Part shown: positions 1 to 13,421 of the stretch, piece after piece
How positions within the stretch are numbered: position 1 is the first letter of the stretch
Layout of the letters: every line of letters begins with the position of its first letter
Program-made: the position numbers and the translations under genes
Assembly (NCBI GenBank): GCA_963713815.1
Contig: CAVQNH010000039.1
Location: 1 to 64,000 of the forward strand
Direction of reading: 5' to 3'
Source of the DNA: RYN-230 sp963713815
GTDB taxonomy: Bacteria > Actinomycetota > Actinomycetes > Streptosporangiales > Streptosporangiaceae
DNA length: 64,000 bases
The notes under the pieces: generated by a model
The model's database searches: none
What the model saw: only the letters and a program-made list of their open reading frames with translations
What the model was told of the DNA's origin: nothing

Positions 1-3641
<3,641 letters not shown>

Positions 3642-3915
3642 TGTCTATATGCAACCGCTGACCAGGCTGGACACCGCAGAACGGCATCACCCGGCGTCGC
3701 GGGAGCTGACAAAGGAGTGCTTCGTCCGGCTGGCTTACGCCACCCATGGAAGCGATCTGGCTGAATCCGTTAGCGAGGTACTGAACCGTTGCCGGTCAGA
3801 CCCCACTGACGGGGGTTTTAGTGCATGTGCACTGGCTTTTAGCACGCTGTTGAGTTCTCAAGGAGCGGACGCACACCATCGCTTGGCTTTCGCCTTACTC
3901 CGGGGCAACCCTTCT

Positions 3916-3944
3916 AACTTACCAGCACGTTCCCGGGCTGTCAA
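3916..3944 (-). promoter_or_regulatory. rrn promoter, proximal
   Basis: On the minus strand, -35 TTGACA (3939-3944) and -10 TAAGTT (3916-3921) are separated by 17 bases and followed by AGAAGGGTTGCCCC. This matches actinomycete rRNA promoters, where a G/C-rich GGTTGCCC block follows the -10 element. It lies about 275 bases upstream of 16S. Confidence 0.8.
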
Positions 3945-4216
3945 TTCCTGTTACCAGGTTTTTTGACTGAGCTTGGAAGCTCGAGACCCTGCACCGTGCG
4001 TTCTGCTCAGCTTACTGCGTTCCGGGACCACCCGTGTCTCCGCTAGCCGTTAACCGTGCAACCGCGCAACCGGCTAACCGTGCAACCGAGGGTTTGGGGT
4101 TCCGTCTCGCAGCCGGCCAGTCCGGTGATCATCAGCTGACGACCACTACGTTCCGGCCCTGCCGTCCCCCGGGTCCGTCCGCCAGCGGCGTTCCGGTTTC
4201 CCTTGGGGCAGGTAGA

Positions 4217-4245
4217 ACACTAAGCAGCAAAGCGGTTTCCGTCAA
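4217..4245 (-). promoter_or_regulatory. rrn promoter, distal
   Basis: On the minus strand, -35 TTGACG (4240-4245) and -10 TAGTGT (4217-4222) are spaced 17 bases apart. TTGAC(A/G)-N17-TAGTGT is a well-known vegetative sigma rrn promoter form in Streptomyces. With the proximal site this gives tandem rrn promoters. Confidence 0.7.
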
Positions 4246-4523
4246 ATCGGAACCCGCCCCGTCCGGCTCTCCCCCGGCGACCTGCACCGGAAGGATTTCC
4301 CTCACCGCCCGGCCACCCGCCGGACACCCTGAGAAGCTCTCAGGACGCCCCTGGACGCCGTGCAGCGAGGTTTGCAACCGCCGGGTGGCGGGGAAAATTC
4401 CACGCCGCATGGAGAACCTCAGGAGGCTCAGCCCCGATCGGTCATGACGCCGATCGCGGCGGACCGTCCCGGGCACCGGCCGGGCCGGACCGGGACGCCG
4501 TGCGGGGGAAGCGCCCGGGCCGG

Positions 4524-5829
4524 TCAGTCGCTGCCGACGCAGACGCCGCCGACCGTGCGCTTGCCCCGGCGCAGCACCAGGTAGCGCCCGGACAGCAGCT
4601 CCCCCCGCGCCGGTCGTTCGTCCGGCTGGGTGACCTTGCGGTTGTTCAGGTACGCGCCGCCCGCGGCGATGACCCGCCGGGCCTCCGACTTGCTCGGCAC
4701 GATGCCGGCGTCCGCCATCAGATCCGCGACCGTCGGGCCCTCGCCGACGTTCCAGGCCATCGCGGCCTGGGCCGAGACCCGGTGCAGGGGGATCTCGGCC
4801 ACGGCCGCGGCGAGCGTTGCCTCGTCCAGTTCGGCCAGGTCACCCTGGCCGAACAGGGCCCGGCTGGCGGCGACCGCCTTCGCGGTCTCGTCCGCGCCGT
4901 GGACCAGGGTCGTCATCTCCTCGGCCAGGGCGCGCTGCCCGATCCGGGCCGCGGGCTTGTCCCGGGTCTCCAGCTCCAGCGCCTCGATCTCCCCGCGGGA
5001 CCGGAAGCTGAACACCCGGAGCAGGCCGGGCACCTCCTCGTCGGCCCGGTTCAGCCAGAACTGGTAGAACGCGTACGGGCTCATCAGGTCGGGGCTGATC
5101 CAGATGGCCCCGCCTTCGGTCTTGCCGTACTTGGTCCCGTCCGGCTTGGTGATCAGCGGGGTGGCCAGCGCGTGCGCGGCCGCCCCTTCCACCCGCCGGA
5201 TCAGGTCGACGCCGGAGACCAGGTTGCCCCACTGGTCGCTGCCACCGATCTGCAGCGTGGCAGCCCAGTCGGCGGTACAGCTCGAGGAAGTCGTTGGCCT
5301 GCAGGATCTGGTAGCTGAACTCGGTGTAGCTGATCCCGCCCGCTTCCAGCCGGGCCCGGACCGACTCCCGGCTGAGCATCTGGTTGACCGGGAAGTGCTT
5401 GCCGATGTCGCGCAGGAACTCCAGCGCGGACAGCGGCTCGGTCCAGTCCAGGTTGCTCACGACCAGCGCGCCGGTGGGCCCGGGCGAGAAGTCCAGGAAC
5501 CGGGATACCTCGCCGCGGATCCGCTCCACCCATTCGTCGACGACCTCGCGGCGAGTTGAGCACCCGTTCGGCCGACTTGCCGCTGGGGTCCCCGATCAGC
5601 CCGGTGGCCCCGCCGACTACGGCAATGGGCCGGTGGCCGGCGCAGCTGCATGCGGCGCATCGTCAGCAGCAGCATCAGGTGCCCGATGTGCAGCCCGGGT
5701 GCGGTGGGGTCGAAGCCGATGCATAGAACGTGACCGGTCCCGCAGTCGAGGGCCTTGCGGAGTTCGTCCAGGATCGGTGGACTGCGCGATCAGCCCGCGC
5801 CAGCTCAGGTCGTCGATGATGTCGGTCAC
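4524..5829 (-). pseudogene. tyrS: Tyrosyl-tRNA synthetase, four +1 frameshifts
   Basis: Charges tRNA-Tyr. Joined across frames it gives a 433-residue TyrRS of normal length, from the GTG at 5829 (VTDIIDDLSWRGL). Class I motifs are present: PGLHIGHLM in the Rossmann fold, GGSDQWGN, and KYGKT in place of KMSKS, followed by a C-terminal S4-like domain (SKSEARRVI). Frame changes fall near 5772, 5636, 5551 and 5260, and removing one C (minus strand) at each restores the frame. The start overlaps the glycosylase stop (GTGA), so the two genes are coupled. All catalytic motifs survive, so these are more likely assembly insertions than decay. A true pseudogene would require a second tyrS elsewhere. 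Confidence 0.85.
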
Positions 5830-6585
5830 CGGCCTATGGTGCCACCTTCCGCGGCCGGGGGTGAAACTGGTTTCGGCCTGGTCCGCGGCACCCACGGGCG
5901 GTAGGCCGACACCGTGGGATCGCCGGTCAGCCAGAACCGCCAGGGCCGGTCGGCGGCGGTGCTCACCCCGACCCGCGGGCCCCGGCTGACCCGGGGCAAC
6001 GTCCCGGCGGAGTGGCTGGCGGGCGGTGGCCCCGGCGGGCCGGGGCCCGGGCCGGATCCGCAGCGGCGAGCCGGGGTCGCACGCGTCCGCGCCGTCCTGG
6101 GCCCGGTCGATGCCGAGGGCCTGGCAGAGCCGCGCGGGACCGCGGGCCAGGTCCCGGTCAGTCACGGCCGCCCCGGCCCGGCCCGCGAGCCGGCGCGCGG
6201 CCGCGAGACCGGCGCCCTCGGTGACCCGGCCCGCCCGCAGCAGCACCGCGGAGGAGGTGCCCTCCGGCAGGCAGACCAGGTTGACGCAGAAGTGCATGCC
6301 GTAGGTGAAGTACACGTAGGCGTGCCCGGGCGGGCCGAACATCACCCCGTTGCGCGCGGTGCGGCCCCGGTAGGAGTGCGAGGCCGGGTCGGCGCTCCCC
6401 TCGTACGCCTCTACCTCGGTCAGCTCGACGGCGACCAGCCCGTCGGCGGTCTGGTGCTCCAGCACGCAGCCCAGCAGCCGCGGGGCCACCTGCAGCGAGG
6501 GGCCCGCGAAGAATTCCCGCGGCAGCAGCGCCGTGCGCGGGTCAGTCGCCGGGCCGGGCACCGGGTCAGGCCCGGTGCCAGCCAC
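5826..6585 (-). pseudogene. mpg: DNA-3-methyladenine glycosylase (AAG/Mpg family), one frameshift
   Basis: Excises alkylated purines in base-excision repair. The readable part has the AAG fold signatures LLPREFF, LLGCVLEH, EVEAYEG (catalytic Glu), ASHSYRGRTARN, GHAYVYFTYGMHFC and VLLRAG. After SPLRIRPG the frame changes somewhere between 6021 and 6057; removing one base in that G/C-rich run restores the conserved C-terminus (GPRVGVS, PWRFWLTG) and a stop at 5826. About 252 residues, the usual family size. The GTG at 6585 is my start choice; it sits 8 bases after the argH stop. It is translationally coupled to tyrS downstream. Confidence 0.8.
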
Positions 6586-6593
6586 GGGGCTGG

Positions 6594-8045
6594 TCAGCGG
6601 GCCGCCCAGGCGGCGTGCTCGTCCACCACCGCGCGCAGCGCCTCCAGCTGTTCCGCGACCCGCTCGGGGGCGGTCCCGCCGGGGGCCCGGCGGGCAGCCA
6701 GCGCGCCCTGGACCGAGAGCACCTCCCGGATGTCCGGGGTGAGGTGCTCCGAGATCTTGGCCAGGTCCTCGTCGCTCACGTCGGGCAGGTCGCAGTCGTG
6801 CACCTGGCACCACACCACCAGGTGCCCCACCACCTCGTGCGCGTCACGGAACGGGACTCCCCGCCGGACCAGCAGCTCGGCCAGGTCGGTGGCCAGCGCG
6901 AACCCGGTGCTGGCCCCGGCGGCCAGCCGCTCCTGGTGGATCCGCAGCGTGCTGACCAGGCCGGCCAGCGCGGGCAGCACGACCAGCAGGGTGTCCACCG
7001 CGTCGAAGACCGGTTCCTTGTCCTCCTGCAGGTCGCGGTTGTAGCTGAGCGGCAGGCCCTTCAGGGTGGTGAGCAGCCCCGTCAGGCCGCCGATGAGCCG
7101 GCCCGCCTTGCCCCGGGCCAGCTCGGCGACGTCCGGGTTCTTCTTCTGCGGCATGATCGACGACCCGGTCGCGTACGCGTCGTCGATCTCCACCCAGCCG
7201 AACTCGGAGGTGGACCAGAGCACGATCTCCTCGCCGAGCCGGGACAGGTGCACCCCGAGCAGCGCCGCGTCGAAACAGAACTCGGCGGCGAAGTCCCGGT
7301 CGCTCACCGCGTCCATGGAGTTCTCCGCGGCCCGGTCGAAGCCCAGCTCGGCCGCGACCGCCTCGGGGTCCAGCGGCAGCGACGAGCCGGCCAGCGCGCC
7401 GGCGCCCAGCGGGGACACCGCGGCCCGCTTGTCCCAGTCCCGCAGCCTGCTCACGTCCCGGGCGAAGGCCTGGCCGTGGGCGAGCAGCTGGTGGCCGAAC
7501 ACCACCGGCTGGGCGTGCTGCAGGTGCGTCATCCCGGGGGCGGGGGTGCTGGTGTGCTCGGCGGCCTGGGCGAGCAGCGCGGTCTCCAGCTCGGCCAGCC
7601 GCGAGACCACCCGCCGGACGTGATCGCGCAGGTACAGCCGCAGGTCGGTGGCGATCTGGTCGTTGCGGCTGCGGCCGGCCCGCAGCTTGCCGCCGAGCGA
7701 GCCGACCCGCTCGAGCAGGCCCCGCTCCAGCGCGGTGTGCACGTCCTCGTCCGCGACGGTGGGCCGGAACCGGCCGTCGCCGCAGGCCTGGTCCAGGTCG
7801 TCCAGCGCGGCCAGCAGGCGGCTGGCCTCGCCGTCGTCCAGCAGCCCGGCCCGGTGCAGGACCCGGGTGTGGGCCCGCGAGGCGAGCAGGTCATAGGGGG
7901 CCAGCCGCCAGTCGAACTGGACACTGACCGACAGCCGGGCCAGCGCCTCGGCGGGGCTGGACCCGAACCGGCCCCCCCACAGCCTGGTCGGCGTGCGCTC
8001 GGCTGGTGTCTCCTGCCCTGGGGCCTGCTCCTCGGCGACCACCAC
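6594..8045 (-). CDS. argH: Argininosuccinate lyase
   Basis: Last step of arginine synthesis: splits argininosuccinate into arginine and fumarate in the cytoplasm. 483 residues, normal length. It belongs to the fumarase/aspartase superfamily, with N-terminal TRLWGGRF, SRNDQIATD, THLQHAQP and the signature loop GSSIMPQKKNPD near residues 295-305 carrying the catalytic serine. I chose the GTG at 8045, preceded by AGGAGAGG; the frame stays open further upstream but without homology. It is the last gene of the arg cluster, and the gene before it, argG, is only a remnant. Confidence 0.95.
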   Translation of the reverse strand: MVVAEEQAPGQETPAERTPTRLWGGRFGSSPAEALARLSVSVQFDWRLAPYDLLASRAHTRVLHRAGLLDDGEASRLLAALDDLDQACGDGRFRPTVADEDVHTALERGLLERVGSLGGKLRAGRSRNDQIATDLRLYLRDHVRRVVSRLAELETALLAQAAEHTSTPAPGMTHLQHAQPVVFGHQLLAHGQAFARDVSRLRDWDKRAAVSPLGAGALAGSSLPLDPEAVAAELGFDRAAENSMDAVSDRDFAAEFCFDAALLGVHLSRLGEEIVLWSTSEFGWVEIDDAYATGSSIMPQKKNPDVAELARGKAGRLIGGLTGLLTTLKGLPLSYNRDLQEDKEPVFDAVDTLLVVLPALAGLVSTLRIHQERLAAGASTGFALATDLAELLVRRGVPFRDAHEVVGHLVVWCQVHDCDLPDVSDEDLAKISEHLTPDIREVLSVQGALAARRAPGGTAPERVAEQLEALRAVVDEHAAWAAR

Positions 8046-8144
8046 AGTCCTCTCCTGGGCCGGGCCCCACGGCCCGGTTCTCGTTATCTGCCTTCTTGAT
8101 ATCTCAGCCCGGGCGCGGCCGGAGCCGGGCGGCGACCTCAGCCG

Positions 8145-8162
8145 GTACGGGCCGGCCCGTAC
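8145..8162. repeat. Perfect 18-bp palindrome between argG remnant and argH
   Basis: GTACGGGCCGGCCCGTAC is a perfect palindrome in the 118-base gap between the argG remnant and argH. It could form a short hairpin in the message or bind a dimeric protein; no T-tract follows. Its role is unknown. Confidence 0.5.
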
Positions 8163-8163
8163 G

Positions 8164-8310
8164 TCAGCCCGCGGCCGCGGCGTCCCGCCGGGCCGCGATC
8201 TCGCTGGGCAGGCCCCATAGTTCCACAAAGCCGGTGGCCACCGGCTGGGCAAACGTGGCCCCGGACGTGTCCAGGCCGCCCGGGTACGCCAGGACCACGC
8301 GCTGGGTCAT
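8164..8310 (-). pseudogene. argG: argG remnant: argininosuccinate synthase with ~90% internal deletion
   Basis: A 48-codon open frame sits in the argG slot between argR and argH. Residues 1-16 (MTQRVVLAYPGGLDTS) match the extreme N-terminus of argininosuccinate synthase, and the rest (GATFAQPVATGFVELWGLPS, then EIAARR) matches its C-terminus. The join is in frame and about 350 internal residues are missing. The ATP pyrophosphatase loop, normally SGGLDTS, reads PGGLDTS. The product cannot be an active synthase. Either the chromosome has a real in-frame deletion, with argG supplied elsewhere or arginine auxotrophy, or the assembly lost about 1.05 kb. No ordinary ORF filter would report this frame. 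Confidence 0.85.
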
Positions 8311-8328
8311 CGTCCGTCCGTCCCTTGG

Positions 8329-8924
8329 CTAGCTCCTCCGCTCCGCGACGCGCAGCAGCGCGGCGGCCACCTCGGCGCCGCCGCCGGGCACGCGGGTGAT
8401 GACCAGCACCGTGTCGTCACCGGCCACGGTGCCGAGGATCGAGGGCCAGGCGGCGTGGTTGACGGCTGAGGCGAGGAACTGGGCCGCGCCCGCGGGCGTC
8501 CGCAGCACGACCAGGTTCGCGCTGGCCTCCGCGCTGAGCAGGAATTCGGCGGCGATACGGGCCAGCCGCCCGGGCGGGTCCCGGTCCGCGCCGCCCGGGC
8601 CGGCCCGGCCGCCGGGCGCCGCGGCCAGCCGGGCCGCCCCGCCGCGGCTGCCGAGCAGGGTGGACGGGCCCCCGGGCAGGCCGCCCGGCCGGGAGCCGGG
8701 GCCGCCCGGCTCCCCCGGCAGCGCGTACACCAGCGCCCCGTCCGCCGCGCGCAGCCGCACCGCGCCGAGCTCGTCCAGGTCGCGGGAGAGCGTGGCCTGG
8801 GTGACATGCACCCCGCGCTCGGCGAGCAGCTCCGACAGCTCATCCTGGGACCGGACCGCGGTCCGGGTCAGGATGCCGGCGATCTGGGCTTGCCGCGCGG
8901 TCTTGGTGACCGGGCTCACGGGCG

Positions 8925-8928
<4 letters not shown>
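8329..8928 (-). CDS. argR: Arginine repressor
   Basis: Arginine-sensing repressor of the arg genes. The N-terminal winged-helix domain covers residues 1-75 (TKTARQAQI, SQDELSELLAERG, VTQATLSRDLDEL). The C-terminal hexamerisation and arginine-binding domain ends with GTVAGDDTVLVITR. At 199 residues it is about 40 longer than usual: a Gly/Pro/Arg-rich stretch of roughly 45 residues separates the domains. The ATG at 8928 overlaps the argF stop (ATGA), implying translational coupling; the frame upstream of it is argF shadow. Confidence 0.93.
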
Positions 8929-9851
<923 letters not shown>

Positions 9852-9852
9852 G

Positions 9853-11109
9853 TCAGGCCTCCTGCCCGGCCGGGACGGCGCCATCCGGGACAGGCACCGC
9901 GTCGAGGATGGCCGGCCAGGCGGCCAGGAAGGCCGCGGCCTGGTCCCCGCTCAGGATCAGCGGGGGCGCGAGCCGCACCGCGTCGGGCTGGACGGCGTTG
10001 ACCAGGAAACCGGCCTCCCGCGCGGCCGCTTCGGCCTGCGCGGCCAGCGGCCGGGTCAGCACCGCGGCGAGCCAGAGGCCGCGGCCGCGGACCCCGGCCT
10101 GGAGCGGGTGGCTGGTCCGGGCGAGGCCGTCGGCAAGCTGGCGGCCGACCGCGGCCGCGTGCGCCAGCAGGCCGTCGGCCTCGATGGTGTCCAGCACGGC
10201 CAGGGCCGCGGCGCAGGCGACCGGGTTGCCGCCGAACGTGCTGCCGTGGTCGCCCTGGCGGAACGCGGTGCCGGCGTCGCCCAGGCCGATGCAGGCGCCG
10301 ATGGGCAGCCCGCCGCCCAGCCCCTTGGCCAGCGTGAGCACGTCGGGCGTGACCCCGTCGGCCTGGCAGGCGAACCACGCGCCGGTGCGGCCGATGCCGC
10401 TCTGGATCTCGTCCGCGACCAGCAGCGCGCCGGACGCGTCGCAGGCGTCCCGGGCGGCCTGCAGGTAGCCGGGGGGCGGCGGGACCACGCCGCCCTCACC
10501 GAGGGCCGGCTCGAGGAACACCGCCGCGGTGTCGTCCCTGGTCGCCGCCTGCAGGGCGGCCACGTCACCGTAGGGCACGAACCGCACCGTGATGCCGAAC
10601 GGCCCGAACGGCTCGCGGATGGAGCTCTTGCCGGTCAGCGCCAGGGCGCCCATGGTCCGGCCGTGGAAGCCGTTCTCGGCGGCCACGAACACCGGACGGT
10701 CCGGGCCCTGATAGCGGCGGACCAGTTTGAGCGCGGCCTCGTTGGCCTCGGTTCCCGAGTTGGCGAAGAACACCCGGCCGCGGCCGGTGCTGCCCGGGGC
10801 GCCCGTGCTGCCGGAGGTGGCGCCGAGCAGGCTGAGCAGCCGCTCGGCCAGCGCGACCTCCCCCTCGTGCACGAACAGGTTGGAGGTGTGGGCCAGGGTG
10901 GCGACCTGCCTGCTGACCGCCCCGGTGATCGCGGGGTGGGCGTGCCCGAGCGAGCTGACCGCGATCCCCGCGAACATGTCGGTGTACTCGCGGCCGTCGG
11001 CGTCCCAGACCCGGCATCCCTCGCCGCGGGCCAGGGCCAGCGGCGGGATCCCGTAGTTGGGCATGAGTGCCGCCTCGTACCGCTCCTGGAGCCGCTCCGT
11101 CGCGTTCAT
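9853..11109 (-). CDS. argD: Acetylornithine aminotransferase
   Basis: PLP-dependent class III aminotransferase converting N-acetylglutamate semialdehyde to N-acetylornithine. 418 residues. Visible motifs: FANSGTEANEAALK (phosphate-binding loop), NGFHGRTMGAL, VADEIQSGIGRTG, and LAKGLGGGLPIGA with the Schiff-base Lys262. It is followed after one base by argF. A 143-base gap with a long palindrome separates it from argB, whereas these genes are usually nearly contiguous in actinomycetes. Confidence 0.96.
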   Translation of the reverse strand: MNATERLQERYEAALMPNYGIPPLALARGEGCRVWDADGREYTDMFAGIAVSSLGHAHPAITGAVSRQVATLAHTSNLFVHEGEVALAERLLSLLGATSGSTGAPGSTGRGRVFFANSGTEANEAALKLVRRYQGPDRPVFVAAENGFHGRTMGALALTGKSSIREPFGPFGITVRFVPYGDVAALQAATRDDTAAVFLEPALGEGGVVPPPPGYLQAARDACDASGALLVADEIQSGIGRTGAWFACQADGVTPDVLTLAKGLGGGLPIGACIGLGDAGTAFRQGDHGSTFGGNPVACAAALAVLDTIEADGLLAHAAAVGRQLADGLARTSHPLQAGVRGRGLWLAAVLTRPLAAQAEAAAREAGFLVNAVQPDAVRLAPPLILSGDQAAAFLAAWPAILDAVPVPDGAVPAGQEA

Positions 11110-11177
11110 GGTGCGGTCACCCCTTCCCCTGTAGTCACATCGGCATCCTCAGCCCCGCGCGACGCCATCTCCGGCTT

Positions 11178-11227
11178 CGTGATCATGACTTTGGTGCCGT
11201 CTGGACGGCACCGAAGTCATGATCACG
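11178..11227. repeat. 50-bp near-perfect inverted repeat between argB and argD
   Basis: Two 24-base arms (CGTGATCATGACTT-T/C-GGTGCCGTC) face each other across a 2-base centre, with one G-T mismatch. On either strand it folds into a very long stable hairpin but has no T-tract. It occupies the only gap inside the arg operon. It may be a REP/MITE-like mobile palindrome, or an RNA processing or attenuation element. Confidence 0.8.
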
Positions 11228-11252
11228 AGTTCGGGAGCCGGGCTGGCGGCGG

Positions 11253-12203
11253 TCATTGCCGGCGCCCCGGTGCCGGCCGGGCCGGCGCGGGATCCGGGAT
11301 GACCATGGTGCCGATGCCGGAGTCGGTGAAGATCTCGAGCAGGACCGAATGCGGCAGGCGCCCGTCGAGCACGTGCGCCTGCGGTACCCCGCCGCGCACC
11401 GCCCGCAGGCAGGCCTCCATCTTCGGGATCATGCCCGCGCTCAGGCCGGGCAGCAGGGCCTCCAGCTCGGCCGCGCCGAGCAGGCTGATCACGTCGTCAG
11501 TGGTGTGCTGCCCGGCGCCCTGCCAGTTGGCGTACAGGCCCTCCACGTCGGTGAGCACGACCAGCTTGGCCGCGTCCAGCGCGACGGCCAGCGCGGCGGC
11601 CGCGGTGTCCGCGTTGACGTTGTAGATCTCGCCGTGCTCGCCGCGGGCCACGCTCGAGATGACCGGGACCCGGCCGTCCCGCAGCAGGGCGAGCACCGCC
11701 CCCGGGTCCACGGTGTCGATCTCGCCGACCAGGCCGAGGTCGACCGGCTCGCCGTCCACCACGGCGCCGCGCCGGCTCGCGGTGAACAGGTTGGCGTCCT
11801 CTCCCGACATGCCGATCGCGAACGGCCCGTTCCGGTTGATCAGCCCGACCAGGTCCCGGTTCACCTGGCCGGTGAGGACCATGCGGACCACGTCCATGGC
11901 CTCCGGTGAGGTGACCCGCAGGCCGGCCTTGAACGTGCTCGGGACGCCGAGCCGGTCGAGATGGGCGGAGATCTGCGGGCCGCCGCCATGCACCACGACC
12001 GGGCGGATGCCGGCGTGCCGCAGGAACACCACGTCCTGCGCGAACGCGGCGCGCAGGACGTCGTCGGTCATCGCGTGGCCGCCGTATTTGATCACAACGG
12101 TCTGACCGTGGAACCGGCTCAGCCAGGGCAGGGCCTCGATGAGGGTCTCTGCCTTGGCCAGCGCCATGGCGGCCGTGTCTTCTCCCGCCCCGGTGGCGGT
12201 CAT
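11253..12203 (-). CDS. argB: Acetylglutamate kinase
   Basis: Phosphorylates N-acetylglutamate; normally the feedback-controlled step. 316 residues of the amino-acid kinase fold: VVIKYGGHAM, VVVHGGGPQIS, NRDLVGLIN, NVNADTAAAALA and KLVVLTDVEGLY, ending GGMIPK-like SAGMIPKMEA and a short Pro-rich tail. The ATG overlaps the argJ stop (ATGA). No N-terminal kinked helix of the arginine-inhibited hexameric type is obvious, though the first 25 residues could supply part of one. Confidence 0.95.
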   Translation of the reverse strand: MTATGAGEDTAAMALAKAETLIEALPWLSRFHGQTVVIKYGGHAMTDDVLRAAFAQDVVFLRHAGIRPVVVHGGGPQISAHLDRLGVPSTFKAGLRVTSPEAMDVVRMVLTGQVNRDLVGLINRNGPFAIGMSGEDANLFTASRRGAVVDGEPVDLGLVGEIDTVDPGAVLALLRDGRVPVISSVARGEHGEIYNVNADTAAAALAVALDAAKLVVLTDVEGLYANWQGAGQHTTDDVISLLGAAELEALLPGLSAGMIPKMEACLRAVRGGVPQAHVLDGRLPHSVLLEIFTDSGIGTMVIPDPAPARPAPGRRQ

Positions 12204-13387
12204 GAGGAGTAGGCCGAGTTCTCGTGCACGTACGCGGCGGTCAGGTCGGTCGTGCTGATCGTGGCGGCGTGCGGCCCGGCGGACAGGTCCACGGTGATCG
12301 TCACGTTCCGGGGGTGCAGGTCCACCTTGGACCGGTCGTCGCCGGCGCAGCCGTTGCGGCAGACCCAGACGCCGTTGATCGCGACGCTCAGCCGTTCCGG
12401 CTCGAAGGCCGCGTCCGTGGTGCCCACCGCGGACAGCACCCGTCCCCAGTTCGGGTCCTCCCCGGCGATGGCGCACTTGAGCAGGTTCGAGCGGGCCACG
12501 GCCCGGCCGGCGGTGACCGCGTCGTCCTCGCTGGCCGCGCCGACCACCTCCACGGCGATCAGCTTGCTGGCTCCCTCGGCGTCCGCCTGCAGCTGGCGGG
12601 CCAGGTCGGCGCAGACCTCGGTCAGCACCGCGGCGAACTCGCCCACCGCGGGAGAGGTTTCCGCGGCCCCGCTGGCCAGCAGCAGCACGGTGTCGTTGGT
12701 GGACATGCAGCCGTCGGTGTCCAGGCGGTCGAACGTGACCCTGGTCGCCTCGCGCAGCGCCCGGTCCAGCTCCGCCGGGCCCAGGTCGGCGTCGGTGGTG
12801 AGCACGCAGAGCATGGTGGCCAGGCCCGGGGCGAGCATGCCCGCCCCCTTGGCCATCCCGCCGACGGTGTACCCGGCCGCCCGGTGGAACGCGATCTTGC
12901 TGACCGTGTCGGTGGTCCTGATCGCATCCGCGGCGGTGGTGCCGCCGCTGCGGGAGGCGTCGGCGAGGGCGGCGTCGAGCCCGCCCAGCACCAGGTCCAT
13001 GGGCAGCCGCTCCCCGATCAGGCCGGTCGAGCACACCGCGATCTCGCCCGCGGACTCCCCCTCGGTCCCGTCCGCGGCGGCGAGGGTCTCTGCAGCCAGG
13101 GTTTGGGCCAGCCGCTCGGCGGTGGCGTGGGTGTCCTGGAAGCCGAGCGGCCCGGTGCAGGCGTTGGCGCCGCCGGAGTTGAGGGCGACCGCCCGGACCC
13201 GGCCGCCGCGCACGACCTGCTGTGTCCAGAGCACCGGGGCGGCCTTGACCCGGTTGCTGGTGAACACGGCCGCGGCGGCCTGCGAGGGACCATCGTTGAT
13301 CACGACGGCGACGTCGCGTTCACCGGACGTTTTGAGGCCGGCCGCCACGCCGGCCGCGCGGAAACCCAGGGGTGCGGTGACGCTCAT
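12200..13387 (-). CDS. argJ: Bifunctional ornithine acetyltransferase / N-acetylglutamate synthase
   Basis: Recycles the acetyl group from N-acetylornithine to glutamate. 395 residues. This Ntn-hydrolase-like enzyme cleaves itself before a threonine; here the site is GMLAPGLA|TML with nucleophile Thr191. KGAGM just before it and the C-terminal VHENSAYSS are also conserved. An intact cleavage site and an argA-free cluster fit the cyclic acetyl pathway of actinomycetes. It lies 34 bases after argC. Confidence 0.96.
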   Translation of the reverse strand: MSVTAPLGFRAAGVAAGLKTSGERDVAVVINDGPSQAAAAVFTSNRVKAAPVLWTQQVVRGGRVRAVALNSGGANACTGPLGFQDTHATAERLAQTLAAETLAAADGTEGESAGEIAVCSTGLIGERLPMDLVLGGLDAALADASRSGGTTAADAIRTTDTVSKIAFHRAAGYTVGGMAKGAGMLAPGLATMLCVLTTDADLGPAELDRALREATRVTFDRLDTDGCMSTNDTVLLLASGAAETSPAVGEFAAVLTEVCADLARQLQADAEGASKLIAVEVVGAASEDDAVTAGRAVARSNLLKCAIAGEDPNWGRVLSAVGTTDAAFEPERLSVAINGVWVCRNGCAGDDRSKVDLHPRNVTITVDLSAGPHAATISTTDLTAAYVHENSAYSS

Positions 13388-13421
13388 GGCCTCATTCCGG
13401 GAGTGGGGGCGGCGGCAGGGT

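Larger units (their letters stand above)
3642..4523 (-). other. rrn leader and promoter region; no gene seen
   Basis: This stretch holds the rrn leader and its promoters and no convincing gene. On the minus strand there is a boxA-like leader block, TTGAGAACTCAACAGCGTG, near 3840-3865, close to the one seen upstream of actinomycete 16S genes. A GGTTGCCC-like initially transcribed sequence follows the proximal promoter. Around 4049-4093 the motif GGTTGCACGGTTA occurs twice as a direct repeat; its role is unknown. The open frames here have no ribosome-binding site and do not resemble known proteins. Confidence 0.75.

Noticed and set aside
4132..4476. 114-codon minus-strand frame between the rrn promoters and tyrS
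   Set aside because: It overlaps the distal rrn promoter, has no ribosome-binding site and resembles nothing known.
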